A model generated the notes under the pieces. The model did no database searches, was not told where the DNA came from, and saw only the letters and a program-made list of their open reading frames with translations. The position numbers and the translations under genes were made by a program. Below are positions 8,536 through 16,737 of a stretch of DNA of 64,000 nucleotides, piece by piece (position 1 is the first letter of the stretch; each line of letters begins with the position of its first letter). Source of the DNA: Rhizobium acidisoli (GTDB taxonomy: Bacteria > Pseudomonadota > Alphaproteobacteria > Rhizobiales > Rhizobiaceae); NCBI RefSeq assembly GCF_002531755.2, contig NZ_CP035002.1:781858-845857 (forward strand), written 5' to 3'.

Positions 8536-9417
8536 ATGAAAAGCAATCATCTCACAATGATGCTCGCCGCGCTGTCGCTGAGCGTATCGCCGCTTTCAAC
8601 ATTGCCGGCAGCAGCACAGCAGGACGCACAGAAGAGCGGGCAGGCTCAATCCGGCTCTCAGCCGGAGGCGAAATCCGGATCACAATCCGGCTCCAGCGCC
8701 ACGAGCACGGGCACCGACTGCACCCCAGACGCGTCGGGAGCTTGTCCACAAAAGAAGGACCAGTCGTCGCAGCAGAAATCCGGTCAAGGTTCGGACACTC
8801 AAAAGAGCGCTAAGCAGCCATCGACCGACAACAGTTCGACGAGCGGAAGTGCGTCCGGCAAATCGTCGACAGAAACCAAGTCCGGTGGCACGGACGCCAG
8901 TGGTGGCACCACCAACACCGAACAGAAGGCCACCACCAAGTCCGGCGGCACTGAGGGCAATGGCTCGGCCACCTCAGGCTCGAAGAGCAGCACGCAAAAT
9001 GCCAAACCTGCAGAGGGAAGCGGCAACCCCAGCACCACGCAAAGCGGTGATGCATCGAAGCAATCGACCGACCAGAACTCGTCGAGGACCAACAAAAGCT
9101 CTTCTGAAACCAACAAGAACACGTCGACTGACAATCAGACTTCAAACACAAAAACCAACGTTAACATCTCCGTCGAACAGCAGACCGAAATTCGAACGGT
9201 GGTGAAGGAGGTCCATGTTGCACCAGTGAAGGAAGTAGACTTCACGGTCTCCGTCGGAACGAAAATCCCGAAGAAGGTCCGGCTTGAGCGGCTGCCGACG
9301 CGCATTGTTAAGATCGTACCTCAGTACGAAGGCTACCGCTTCTTCATCCTTGCGGACGGCCGGATCGTCATCGTCGATCCAAATGCGCTCACGATCGTCT
9401 ACATCATCGAGGCTTAG
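8536..9417 (+). CDS. DUF1236 protein with long Ser/Thr/Gln-rich linker
   Basis: This 293-residue protein starts with a signal peptide (cleavage after AAA-Q, near residue 24). Residues 25-215 are low complexity, dominated by Ser, Thr, Gly, Gln, Lys and Asn, with a single Cys pair near residues 59-68. The C-terminal 75 residues form a DUF1236 domain (PVKEVDFTVSVGTKIP through DGRIVIVDPNALTIVYII). The linker would be extended and flexible, so the domain could be presented some distance from an anchoring point. I chose the ATG at 8536 because GGAG precedes it and the signal peptide follows; an upstream ATG at 8482 has no clear site. It probably shares expression with the gene at 8045. Confidence 0.8.
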   Translation: MKSNHLTMMLAALSLSVSPLSTLPAAAQQDAQKSGQAQSGSQPEAKSGSQSGSSATSTGTDCTPDASGACPQKKDQSSQQKSGQGSDTQKSAKQPSTDNSSTSGSASGKSSTETKSGGTDASGGTTNTEQKATTKSGGTEGNGSATSGSKSSTQNAKPAEGSGNPSTTQSGDASKQSTDQNSSRTNKSSSETNKNTSTDNQTSNTKTNVNISVEQQTEIRTVVKEVHVAPVKEVDFTVSVGTKIPKKVRLERLPTRIVKIVPQYEGYRFFILADGRIVIVDPNALTIVYIIEA

Positions 9418-9426
9418 CAAGCGTTT

Positions 9427-9452
9427 CCCGGCGGCGTCGTTACGCCGCCGGG
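9427..9452. other. strong hairpin between the DUF1236 gene and a small membrane gene
   Basis: CCCGGCGGCG and CGCCGCCGGG form a perfect 10-bp stem with a 6-base loop. No T-run follows, and a ribosome-binding site (CAGGAG) for the next gene comes right after. It may stabilise the upstream mRNA end rather than terminate. Confidence 0.5.
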
Positions 9453-9468
9453 CCGCAGGAGCTATCAA

Positions 9469-9651
9469 ATGATCTATCATGAAGATAAACCATCCGGAGC
9501 GACGTTTCCCGTCGTCGTCATCTTGATTGCCATGGTCGCAATTGTGGGGGCCCTGGCACTGTCATCAGGCCGACGGACACCGGCAAGGGTCTGGGTTCCT
9601 GAAAGTACAGCAGGCCATTTGATCTCATCTCGGCATGCGCAACGCAGTTAA
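9469..9651 (+). CDS. small single-pass membrane protein
   Basis: This encodes 60 residues with one hydrophobic segment (residues 12-31, FPVVVILIAMVAIVGALAL) followed by a basic stretch. GCAGGAG sits just before the ATG at the right distance, and the gene is close behind the DUF1236 gene with a hairpin between them. I recognise no family. A role in the envelope is a guess from location only. Confidence 0.5.
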   Translation: MIYHEDKPSGATFPVVVILIAMVAIVGALALSSGRRTPARVWVPESTAGHLISSRHAQRS

Positions 9652-9957
9652 TCACTGAGACACAAAAGAGACCCGGTGACCAAAGTCGGTGGAGGACTGA
9701 CCGGAGCCAAAGCGACGACCGTCGCAATGGTAAGCGAAATTTCAGCAGTCCGTGACGAATAGGAAGGCAGCGATCGGCGAAGTGCCCGAAGCGGACGTCC
9801 CACTAACCACGCTCTATCAAGGTCGGAGCGCTGGATGCGAACCCATTTTTCAGGGTAGAGCTGGTGGACTTGTCGATGCTCTGTCTTACTCGCCCCAGCC
9901 CTGGTGCCGTTTGGGATTCTTGTTTATCGCAAAGCGCCGACTCCTGAGCTGAAGAGG
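9652..9957. other. intergenic region, no gene seen
   Basis: About 300 bases between convergent genes. The short frames here have no ribosome-binding sites or recognisable motifs, and no terminator with a T-run was found. Confidence 0.3.
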
Positions 9958-10197
9958 TTATGCCATCTCTTTGCGGTCTCGCATTCTGTCGTGCACGTTT
10001 TCCGGGCCTGCGATCAACGCGGCGATAGCCGTCGCTTTCTCCCGATCACCGTAGTCCGCCACATAGCCCTCCAGCAGGACGCTTCTGCCGACCATAGTTA
10101 CAGAGATCGACGAGCTTTCCAGTTCTGGTTCCATGGACACCGCCGCCTGCACGCTCGCAAGCTGATCGTGGGCGAGGCTTTCCGGCTCAAATGTCAT
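9958..10197 (-). CDS. BON-domain protein
   Basis: This encodes 79 residues forming a single BON domain: SVQAAVSMEPELESSSISV, LLEGYVADYGDREKA, and IAALIAGPENVHDRMRDR. It aligns along its length with the protein at 7640-7915, sharing the LLEGY, DREKA and GPENV-DRM blocks, so the two are paralogues. No signal peptide is present. AAGGAGG lies just upstream of the ATG on the minus strand. Two palindromic boxes are found 59 and 113 bases upstream. Confidence 0.8.
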   Translation of the reverse strand: MTFEPESLAHDQLASVQAAVSMEPELESSSISVTMVGRSVLLEGYVADYGDREKATAIAALIAGPENVHDRMRDRKEMA

Positions 10198-10255
10198 GGC
10201 AGTCCTCCTTCGTCATGCCAAGGAAACAGCCGGAATTCAATTTGGTTCAGAGCCG

Positions 10256-10267
10256 GGACTTAGGTCC
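10256..10267. promoter_or_regulatory. palindromic box GGACTTAGGTCC
   Basis: A near-perfect 12-bp palindrome, 58 bases upstream of the BON gene start at 10197. Confidence 0.5.
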
Positions 10268-10309
10268 TAGCGATGGATCGGGGTCAGTAAGGCTGCCCTA
10301 AGTCTGACC

Positions 10310-10321
10310 GGACCTAAGTCC
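10310..10321. promoter_or_regulatory. palindromic box GGACCTAAGTCC
   Basis: A second near-perfect copy, the reverse complement of the box at 10256-10267 and 54 bases (about five helical turns) from it. Paired boxes at integral turns fit cooperative binding by a dimeric regulator. Confidence 0.5.
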
Positions 10322-10920
10322 AGGCTTACACGCGCTCACCAACTGGCATAGCGTTTTGGCGTCCAACCCCTGATGGACGACGGAAGGAAGGCGCAGTTGG
10401 AGTATGTATCGGTTCCTTCTGAGCCTTCCTTTCCCGAAAGCATTCTGCGTTTGGGTCGACTGAAATTCTTGCAACGTGAAGGGACAGGACGCCGACAGAC
10501 CACGGTAGAAGTGCGCTGTATCTATGAAATCATGCCTGAATACCATTCAGGGTGATAACCCAGAAGCCTCAGTGCCAGGCGGTCACCGAAGGGGGCGCGC
10601 TTTCGGCCAATTTGCCACTCGGTTATCCGGATAGTCAGGACTACGCGGACGGGTTACCGTGGCTGGCGCTTGCTAGAGAGCAGTTCCCAGGCGCGCCGTA
10701 TCTTCGCGGGCCGCGAGGAAATCCGTTCCTTTGTGGGAGGCACCAATATGCCGTTGCGAAAGTCAACCAGGGCTTTGGGCTTCCAGCCCGCTCCGTCCGC
10801 TCGACCAATCACGGTCTGCGAATGGCCTCCCGGTTTGGCGATCCATCACCGACCACATCCCGTTCTCAAGTGCATGTATTTCGTGGTCAGGGGCGACAGC
10901 TTCTTTCCCAGCAGAATGAC
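10322..10920. other. region without a recognised gene
   Basis: A long plus-strand frame enters the next pseudogene from 10552, but the part before 10921 has no ribosome-binding site and no recognisable family. I could not support a gene here. Confidence 0.3.
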
Positions 10921-11480
10921 ATGATTACTCGGCGCTCCGCCTTGATAGTATTTGCGGGCGCAGACTTGTCGGGCAGCGTAAACGCACAGGATCAGGTTAC
11001 CGACGGCCTGCCTCGGGGGTCGCTTGCCTTCAAGATCACTCGACTACCCGTTGAACCGGATGCCGACGACCTCGCCTTGATGGCATTGTATGGCGATAAA
11101 TACGACCAAACGAAATTCGCAATCGAATTGCAGAGCGAGTCGCATGGCAGGTTCGCCATGTCTCAGTCGGGCCGCGACTCACGCGATTCCTTTCCGACCT
11201 GGGCAAAGCCCTGGGAGGGAGCGGTCCTCGCCCTTCAGACGCCAAACAGGACACGCTAGAATTCGATATAGCATTTCTCGGACCACCGACCATCCGCTCC
11301 TCGGGAGGCGGTTTCGGCGGCGGTCCCGGAGAATGGCACACTACCAAGATTTTCCCCGGGCAAGACCAGGCTGAAGTCTATTTTAACTTCAATCTCATTT
11401 CCGGTGAGGCGGAGTTCAGAATCGAGGACGAAAGCTATGGCAACGATGTCCTCTCCGAACTGTCCAAGGTGATCTGGTAG
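10921..11480 (+). pseudogene. exported protein of unknown function, frameshifted
   Basis: The ATG at 10921 opens a signal-peptide-like start (MITRRSALIVFAGADLSGSVNAQ). The frame stays plausible to about residue 75 (ALYGDKYDQTKFAIELQSES), then turns abnormal. From about 11170 another frame (phase of 11175) takes over with TRFLSDLGKALGG, LEFDIAFLGPPTIRSSGGG, EVYFNFNLISGEAEFRIED and stops at 11480. Joined, the two halves would give about 185 residues with several beta strands. A single-base indel between 11130 and 11190 explains the break. I recognise no family. Confidence 0.5.
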
Positions 11481-11829
11481 GGCCTGGTCCAGGGCGTCTT
11501 CGTAACGTGTTCCGTCTTCCGCCGCTGTCGAATACGCCAACGGCAGAGGGGGCGCCCAATGGGGGCTAGGCCGTTCCGCGAACTCGTCGCCAAACCGGAG
11601 CAGCATGCCCACTTCGTGGAAGAGCCGGAAACCCCGAAACAAGTGGCGGAGTTCTTCAACGAATGGCCCCGAACACACAGCACTGCGTTTCGCGCTTCCG
11701 ACCGTTCGGAACGGACGTGGATTTGCGTACTAAAGCGTGCATCAGACGATCGTCCTCGAACAACGCACTCCTTTTCAAAGGATTTCTTAATTGGCGTGTG
11801 CGTTAATCAGCGGAAAATGGGGTGGTCCA
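11481..11829. other. region without a confident gene
   Basis: A short plus-strand frame from 11559 begins FRELVAKPEQHAHFVEEPETP, faintly like the end of an alpha/beta hydrolase, but it lacks a ribosome-binding site and becomes Arg/Ser-rich soon after. It may be a remnant. Confidence 0.25.
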
Positions 11830-12786
11830 ATGTTCGCAATTTTGCGTCTTTTTCTTCTTGCCATCGTTCTAATGCCGAGTGCAGTGTTTGCTGCGAGCGG
11901 GGACTGGGAAGTTCTCAAGGCGACGAGCCAGGTAAAATTCACCACTGACCGCAATAGCTGGAAAGACTTGCGCACAGGTGACGTCGTTCCGAACGGCGCC
12001 TGGGTCTCGACTGGGCCTCGTGGCCGGGCCCAGCTCGTCCGCGGGGTCGAGACCATTGGATTGCAGCCCAATACGACGGCGTCCTTTACAACGAAGCCGG
12101 GTGGCTTTTTTACCCCCCGGAAGACGGAAATTGTGCAGCAGGTCGGTGCACTTGATCTTGAGATCGAGAAGCTGAGCCAGCCGCACACGACGGTTCAAAC
12201 GCCTTACCTCGCAGCCGTCGTGAAGGGAACGATCTTTCATGTCACAGTTGGCAAAACCAAGGCATCGGTCGCCGTCGATCGCGGCCTCGTGCAGGTTACG
12301 TCATTCGCGAGCGGCCAACAGGCGAATGTCGGCCCGCGCCAGAGCGCCTCAGTGGCTCGGCGGAGCGGCATGACCGTCGCAGGCGCAATCGCAAAACCTT
12401 CGATCTCGTCCGTTCCTGCCTCCGTTGCCGTCGTTCAGGCTGTTGGAGCGACAACCTTGGCAGGCCAGGCCGAAACCGCACCAGATAACAGCAAATCCTC
12501 ACAAGGAGCCGGAAGGACCAGCAAAAATGCCTCTGGCGGGAATAGCAGCGGCAAAGGAAATTCCGGCAGTAGCGGCGATGGTGGCGGCAACGCCAACGGC
12601 GGTGGGAATAACGGCCATGGCAGCGGCGGCAACAGCGGAAACGGTGGCGGTTCCGCCGACTCCAACCACGGCAGCCACGGCGGTGGCGACAACACCGGTA
12701 ATAACGGCAACGGAGGCGGCAAGGGTAAGGGCAACGACGGAAACGGCAACGGCGGCAACCACGGAAACGGCAAGGGCAAGAAGTGA
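11830..12786 (+). CDS. FecR-like domain exported protein with Gly/Asn-rich tail
   Basis: This 318-residue protein starts with a signal peptide (residues 1-23, LRLFLLAIVLMPSAVFA). Residues 25-180 are FecR-like: an early beta segment with WKDLRTGDVVPNGAWVSTGPRG, then the core strands TPYLAAVVKGTIFHVTV and AVDRGLVQVTS. After a linker, residues 235-318 are almost entirely Gly, Asn, Ser and Lys. FecR domains sense and relay signals in the periplasm. The stop codon overlaps the GTG start of the CHASE2-GGDEF-EAL gene by four bases, so the two are translationally coupled and probably act together. The start at 11830 gives the best signal peptide; upstream residues would precede it. Confidence 0.8.
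   Translation: MFAILRLFLLAIVLMPSAVFAASGDWEVLKATSQVKFTTDRNSWKDLRTGDVVPNGAWVSTGPRGRAQLVRGVETIGLQPNTTASFTTKPGGFFTPRKTEIVQQVGALDLEIEKLSQPHTTVQTPYLAAVVKGTIFHVTVGKTKASVAVDRGLVQVTSFASGQQANVGPRQSASVARRSGMTVAGAIAKPSISSVPASVAVVQAVGATTLAGQAETAPDNSKSSQGAGRTSKNASGGNSSGKGNSGSSGDGGGNANGGGNNGHGSGGNSGNGGGSADSNHGSHGGGDNTGNNGNGGGKGKGNDGNGNGGNHGNGKGKK
12530..12780 (+). repeat. low-complexity Gly/Asn-coding tract
   Basis: Short GGC, AAC and AAT-rich units repeat irregularly and encode the flexible tail of the FecR-like protein. Such tracts are prone to slippage, so length may vary between strains. Confidence 0.7.
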
Positions 12787-15527
12787 GGGCTTTGGCTTCG
12801 GCTCTCCGGCAAATTACCTCTGGAGGAGCTGGCCCTATCGCTCTACGTGCCCTGCTGATTGCGGCGATGCTAGCGCTTCCGGTGGTTGCCAGTAAAATCG
12901 CTGCCGTCACACAATTGGATGACGGTCTCATTGCCAAGCGCTTTGAATGGGCGCCACGCGATGCTTCCGGAAAGATCGTCTTTATTGCCATAGACAAGCG
13001 TACTCTCGACGCTGTCGGCATCTGGCCATGGCCGCGCAGTCAATATGGGAAGCTTCTGGAGAAGCTGACGGCTGCAAACGCCGCCGACATTTTTCTCGAT
13101 ATTGACTTTTCGACGCCCTCGAGCCCCGCCGAAGACGGCGCTCTTGCAGCGGCGCTCGAGAAGGCCGGTGGCGGCGTCCTACTACCCATCTTTCGTCAGA
13201 AAGTTGCCGCAGGATCATCTGAAACGGAAATTTCGAAGCCGATCGCTGCTTTGCTTGCGAATGCCTGGCCGGTTTTCGCGAATGTCCCCATGGACGCTGA
13301 TGGCATCATTCGTGGATTCGATCTCGGCAACGAGTTCGACGGAAGGTCTACCCAATCGGCCGCCGCAGCCCTCAGCGGTAGTCCTGACACCTCCGGGCGG
13401 CGGTTGATCGATTTTTCGATCCGACAGGAAAGTGTGCCGACCTACTCCTTGATCGATGTTCTTTCCGGAAAGGTGGCTGACGAGCAACTCGAGGGTCGTT
13501 CGATCGTCGTCGGGGCTTCGGCCGCAGAACTAAAGGACATATTTCCGGTACCTCTTGAGGGCTCGATTGTGGGCCCGCTGCTCCACGTTCTTGCGGCCGA
13601 GACCCTTCTTCAAAACCGTAGTCTACGACAGTACGATCAGGGACCGCTCGATCTTCTCATAGCCGCAATCCTGATCGTCGCTATTTTCTCGTCTCGAAGG
13701 GCGGGTATGGCAAAAATGTCGGTTCTGCTGGCCGCGGCGGGATTGGTCGGTGAAGCAGTGGCTTTCTGTCTTCAGAAAGATTTTGCGGTCGTCAGCGGGA
13801 CAAGTGTCCACTGGATGCTGCTCGCTCTCGCATGGGTGCTCGCTTTCAACGAACGTATCGATCTCGGCCAGACGATGGCGACATTTGCCGGCATCGATGC
13901 CCGCAATACAAGGCGGCTGATGCGACGCATCATTGCGGATAGCTCTGACGGTATCGTGGCCTTCACCAGCGACATGAAGATTGCGGAAATCAGCATATCC
14001 GCTCAGGCGGTCTTAAAACTGGGCGCTGGTGCTGATCTGCTGACCAGTCCGGAACGGTCGGTGACCGAGGCCGTCGCCAGCCTTATGGCCCGTTTTGATG
14101 TCGATTCCGGCCGTATTCACACCGATGTCGTGGAATTCGTGACGTATGGTGGCGAGGACCAAATCGCCTATGAAGCCCGCATTACTCTTTCACCGGTCGA
14201 GGGACACGATCCGAAGGCGGCACATTCGTTCTGTGGCTGCATCATTATCCGCGATGTCACCGTCCAAAAGAGGTATCAAGCCAAACTCAAGAGGATGTCG
14301 GAGGAGGATGACCTTACTGGGCTTCTCAACCGTCGAGAGTTCCTTGCACGTCTCGAAGGACGCATTGGCCTCGTTGTGGTTCTTGAGATCGAGCGTTTTT
14401 CGGATATATGTGCCGTCCTTGGACGAGACGCCGGTGACAGCCTATTGAGGGCCGTCGGAGCGCGACTTGAAACAAATTTTCCTGATGGCCTGCTTGGGCG
14501 GATCGAGGGGGCATTGTTTGCTTTGCTCACTGGGAAGGAGGACGATCCCGCACTTTGCGCAGATAGGCTTCTAAGCCTCTTTGAGGAGCCTGTTGTCATC
14601 GACGAAACGTCTGTGATTATCGCCCTTCGACTGGGTCTTGTGCAGGCTGGACCATTGCGCGCCGAAGCCGCTCTCGGCGCTGCCGAGTCGGCCCTCGATA
14701 CCGCGAAAAAGACTTCTGAGGCCTGGTCGATCTATAATCCGGCGATCGCTCTTCGGCAGGCTCGCTTGCGACGGCTCGAGACTGATATCCGTGCCGGGCT
14801 GCGCGACCAACAATTCTTCCTTCTCTATCAGCCGCAGGTCGATCTTTCGAGCGGACGGTTCGTTGGGGCTGAGGCGTTGTTGCGGTGGCGTCATCCGGAG
14901 CTTGGCGTCATTTCGCCGGCAGAATTTATACCGATCGCCGAATCTTCGGGATTGATCTGCAATATCGGCCGATGGGTCTTGACGGAAGCTTGCGCCGAGG
15001 CTTCGCGATGGCCGTTCGGTACTGTTTCGGTGAACATGTCGCCTGTTCAGTTCGACCGGTCCGATGTTGAGGCGGACGTTCGCCTCGCGCTGTCGACTAG
15101 CGGATTGCCTGCATCAAGGCTTTGTATCGAGCTCACCGAATCCGTCTTCCTTAACGACAGTGGCCGATCGGTCGAAAAGATGGCGGCGGCTCGCGGGATG
15201 GGCGTTTCACTAGCGCTGGACGATTTCGGAACGGGTTACTCGTCAATGAGCTACCTTGCCGATCTCCCGCTCGACAAACTCAAGATCGACCAATCATTCG
15301 TCCGCAGAATGACTGGAGCTCAAGGCGTTCTGGAAATCGTTAAAGCAATCGTGTTTCTGGCGCGCGGTCTCAACCTTGAGATCGTCGCGGAAGGCGTGGA
15401 AGGCGAGGCGGAGGAGGCATTGCTTCGACAGCTTGAATGCCAAACCGGGCAAGGCTATCTTTTCGGCAAGCCGCAGATTGCTTCTGAGATGATCGCACAT
15501 TTTGGCCTGTCCATGCACGTGGCATGA
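12783..15527 (+). CDS. CHASE2 - degenerate GGDEF - EAL cyclic-di-GMP phosphodiesterase
   Basis: This is a 914-residue membrane signalling protein. A membrane segment (about residues 17-37) leads into a periplasmic CHASE2 domain (40-280), followed by three closely spaced membrane helices (about 287-355). A PAS-like cytoplasmic stretch precedes a GGDEF domain (500-650) whose signature has become RIEGALF and whose metal-binding Asp strand reads LEIERF, so cyclase activity is probably lost. The EAL domain (660-905) keeps EALLRWRHP, the NMSP strand, the ELTES glutamate, LDDFGTGYSSM and AEGVE, so it should hydrolyse c-di-GMP. The GTG start overlaps the FecR gene stop. Periplasmic FecR may be the input for CHASE2. 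Confidence 0.88.
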   Translation: MRALASALRQITSGGAGPIALRALLIAAMLALPVVASKIAAVTQLDDGLIAKRFEWAPRDASGKIVFIAIDKRTLDAVGIWPWPRSQYGKLLEKLTAANAADIFLDIDFSTPSSPAEDGALAAALEKAGGGVLLPIFRQKVAAGSSETEISKPIAALLANAWPVFANVPMDADGIIRGFDLGNEFDGRSTQSAAAALSGSPDTSGRRLIDFSIRQESVPTYSLIDVLSGKVADEQLEGRSIVVGASAAELKDIFPVPLEGSIVGPLLHVLAAETLLQNRSLRQYDQGPLDLLIAAILIVAIFSSRRAGMAKMSVLLAAAGLVGEAVAFCLQKDFAVVSGTSVHWMLLALAWVLAFNERIDLGQTMATFAGIDARNTRRLMRRIIADSSDGIVAFTSDMKIAEISISAQAVLKLGAGADLLTSPERSVTEAVASLMARFDVDSGRIHTDVVEFVTYGGEDQIAYEARITLSPVEGHDPKAAHSFCGCIIIRDVTVQKRYQAKLKRMSEEDDLTGLLNRREFLARLEGRIGLVVVLEIERFSDICAVLGRDAGDSLLRAVGARLETNFPDGLLGRIEGALFALLTGKEDDPALCADRLLSLFEEPVVIDETSVIIALRLGLVQAGPLRAEAALGAAESALDTAKKTSEAWSIYNPAIALRQARLRRLETDIRAGLRDQQFFLLYQPQVDLSSGRFVGAEALLRWRHPELGVISPAEFIPIAESSGLICNIGRWVLTEACAEASRWPFGTVSVNMSPVQFDRSDVEADVRLALSTSGLPASRLCIELTESVFLNDSGRSVEKMAAARGMGVSLALDDFGTGYSSMSYLADLPLDKLKIDQSFVRRMTGAQGVLEIVKAIVFLARGLNLEIVAEGVEGEAEEALLRQLECQTGQGYLFGKPQIASEMIAHFGLSMHVA

Positions 15528-15829
15528 CGAGCGCGACGCTGCTTCAAAAAGACAGGTGGAGCGAAAAAAGTCTGATTAGGTGAGCCATTCCGGGCGTCCC
15601 GTTCTGACCTTTGCTGCCCACGGGCAGTCGTCCGCCACCTAATTCCAATGAAACTCCACGGGGAAGGCATCTGACTTGAAGAGGCGGGTAAACTCGCCCG
15701 TGCGATACGGCGACGTTGATCGATGCGGATTTTCGCCGGTGAGCAAACCACCAACGGGCGCGGGCGGAGTCGGGCGGTGGGAATGGGAAGCATCGTCACG
15801 GGGTGACGGCAATGCCCACGGCGGATCTC
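15528..15829. other. intergenic region
   Basis: No gene is supported. Inverted ATTAGGTG and CACCTAAT segments lie about 70 bases apart near 15575-15645, but the stem is too short and distant to call a terminator or RNA. Confidence 0.3.
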
Positions 15830-16207
15830 TTAGTCGAACTCTAATGAAACCCACCCGAGGCGGCTTTCCTCGTAAACCCCTTGCGCAGGAACTAGAGTGG
15901 ACGGTTCGGTGAAGCACCCGAGGGCGACGGCGATCAGTTCCTTCCTGAATTCCGGCATCCAGAAAACCGTCGATCCGCATGCAGGGCAGAAGTGGAACTC
16001 GATCGATTGTCCGCTGTCACCGGAGCGGATATAGCTGGTCGACTCTCCGGACGTTTTAACTTCCTCCCTATTGAAGAACACCGCCACTCCGAACGCGCTG
16101 CCTGTGCGACGTTGGCACGCGCGGCAATGGCAGGCGGAAATCTTGACGGGATCTGTTTCGGCGGCGATTGAAAGCTGGCCGCATGAGCAGCATGCTGATC
16201 GTTTCAT
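15830..16207 (-). CDS. GFA (glutathione-dependent formaldehyde-activating) family protein
   Basis: This encodes 125 residues forming one CENP-V/GFA (Mss4-like) zinc-binding domain. The cysteine pattern is intact: CCSCG at residues 6-10, CHCRACQRRTG near 27, and CPACGS near 75. The family includes enzymes that form S-hydroxymethylglutathione and many uncharacterised members; the substrate here is unknown. The protein is the usual length and has no signal peptide. It is a lone gene with no operon partner. Confidence 0.85.
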   Translation of the reverse strand: MKRSACCSCGQLSIAAETDPVKISACHCRACQRRTGSAFGVAVFFNREEVKTSGESTSYIRSGDSGQSIEFHFCPACGSTVFWMPEFRKELIAVALGCFTEPSTLVPAQGVYEESRLGWVSLEFD

Positions 16208-16737
16208 TTCTCGCTCCTCATGAAAATAAGCCTATGCGAAAATCCATCCGCTGTGGACCCGCCCGCGGTTGGTGTAAACCTAACGTTACTGCGATTCTTT
16301 TTCGACCACACGCCGCCTGATCGCCGCCGCGAGGAAAACCCGCGAAAGGCCATGATGACGCGGCTCGCGTTAATGAATGTGTGAAGTCACTTGGCGATCA
16401 CCGATACCGCAATGATTGGGATGATCACCTGATGTCGCCACTCACTTCCGGGATGATGACGAGGCCGCCAATCGTGCCTGGACACGCCTGTGAAGTAGCC
16501 TGTCATGCCGGTAATGGCGGACAGCGCGATGCTGGTACAACCAGTTGGGACTGGAGCCGACCCAGTCCGTCTACGATACGACGAGAGGCATCAGGCGAGC
16601 TGAGATCTGATGTCCCACTTTCAAGCGTCGTTTCTGATGAGGTTATCTATGTTTTCATAATTCTCGTCCGATACTCCTTGTTTGTGCCGAGCGTGTGAGG
16701 CGATGGGGCGGGAACGTGCTCGTGTGAAGGACCAGCT
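16208..16737. other. intergenic region, no gene seen
   Basis: About 530 bases between divergent genes. The open frames have neither ribosome-binding sites nor recognisable motifs. The promoters of the GFA gene and the diguanylate cyclase should lie at its two ends. Confidence 0.35.

Noticed and set aside
9752..9952. 66-residue plus-strand frame downstream of the small membrane gene
   Set aside because: No ribosome-binding site, low-quality composition, and it faces a convergent BON gene.
11559..11948. Possible alpha/beta hydrolase C-terminus
   Set aside because: Only a weak stretch (HAHFVEEPETP) resembles the family and no start or catalytic motif is present.
12296..13021. 241-residue minus-strand frame rich in Arg and Cys
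   Set aside because: It is the antisense of the Gly/Asn-rich tail of the FecR-like gene; composition bias explains its length.
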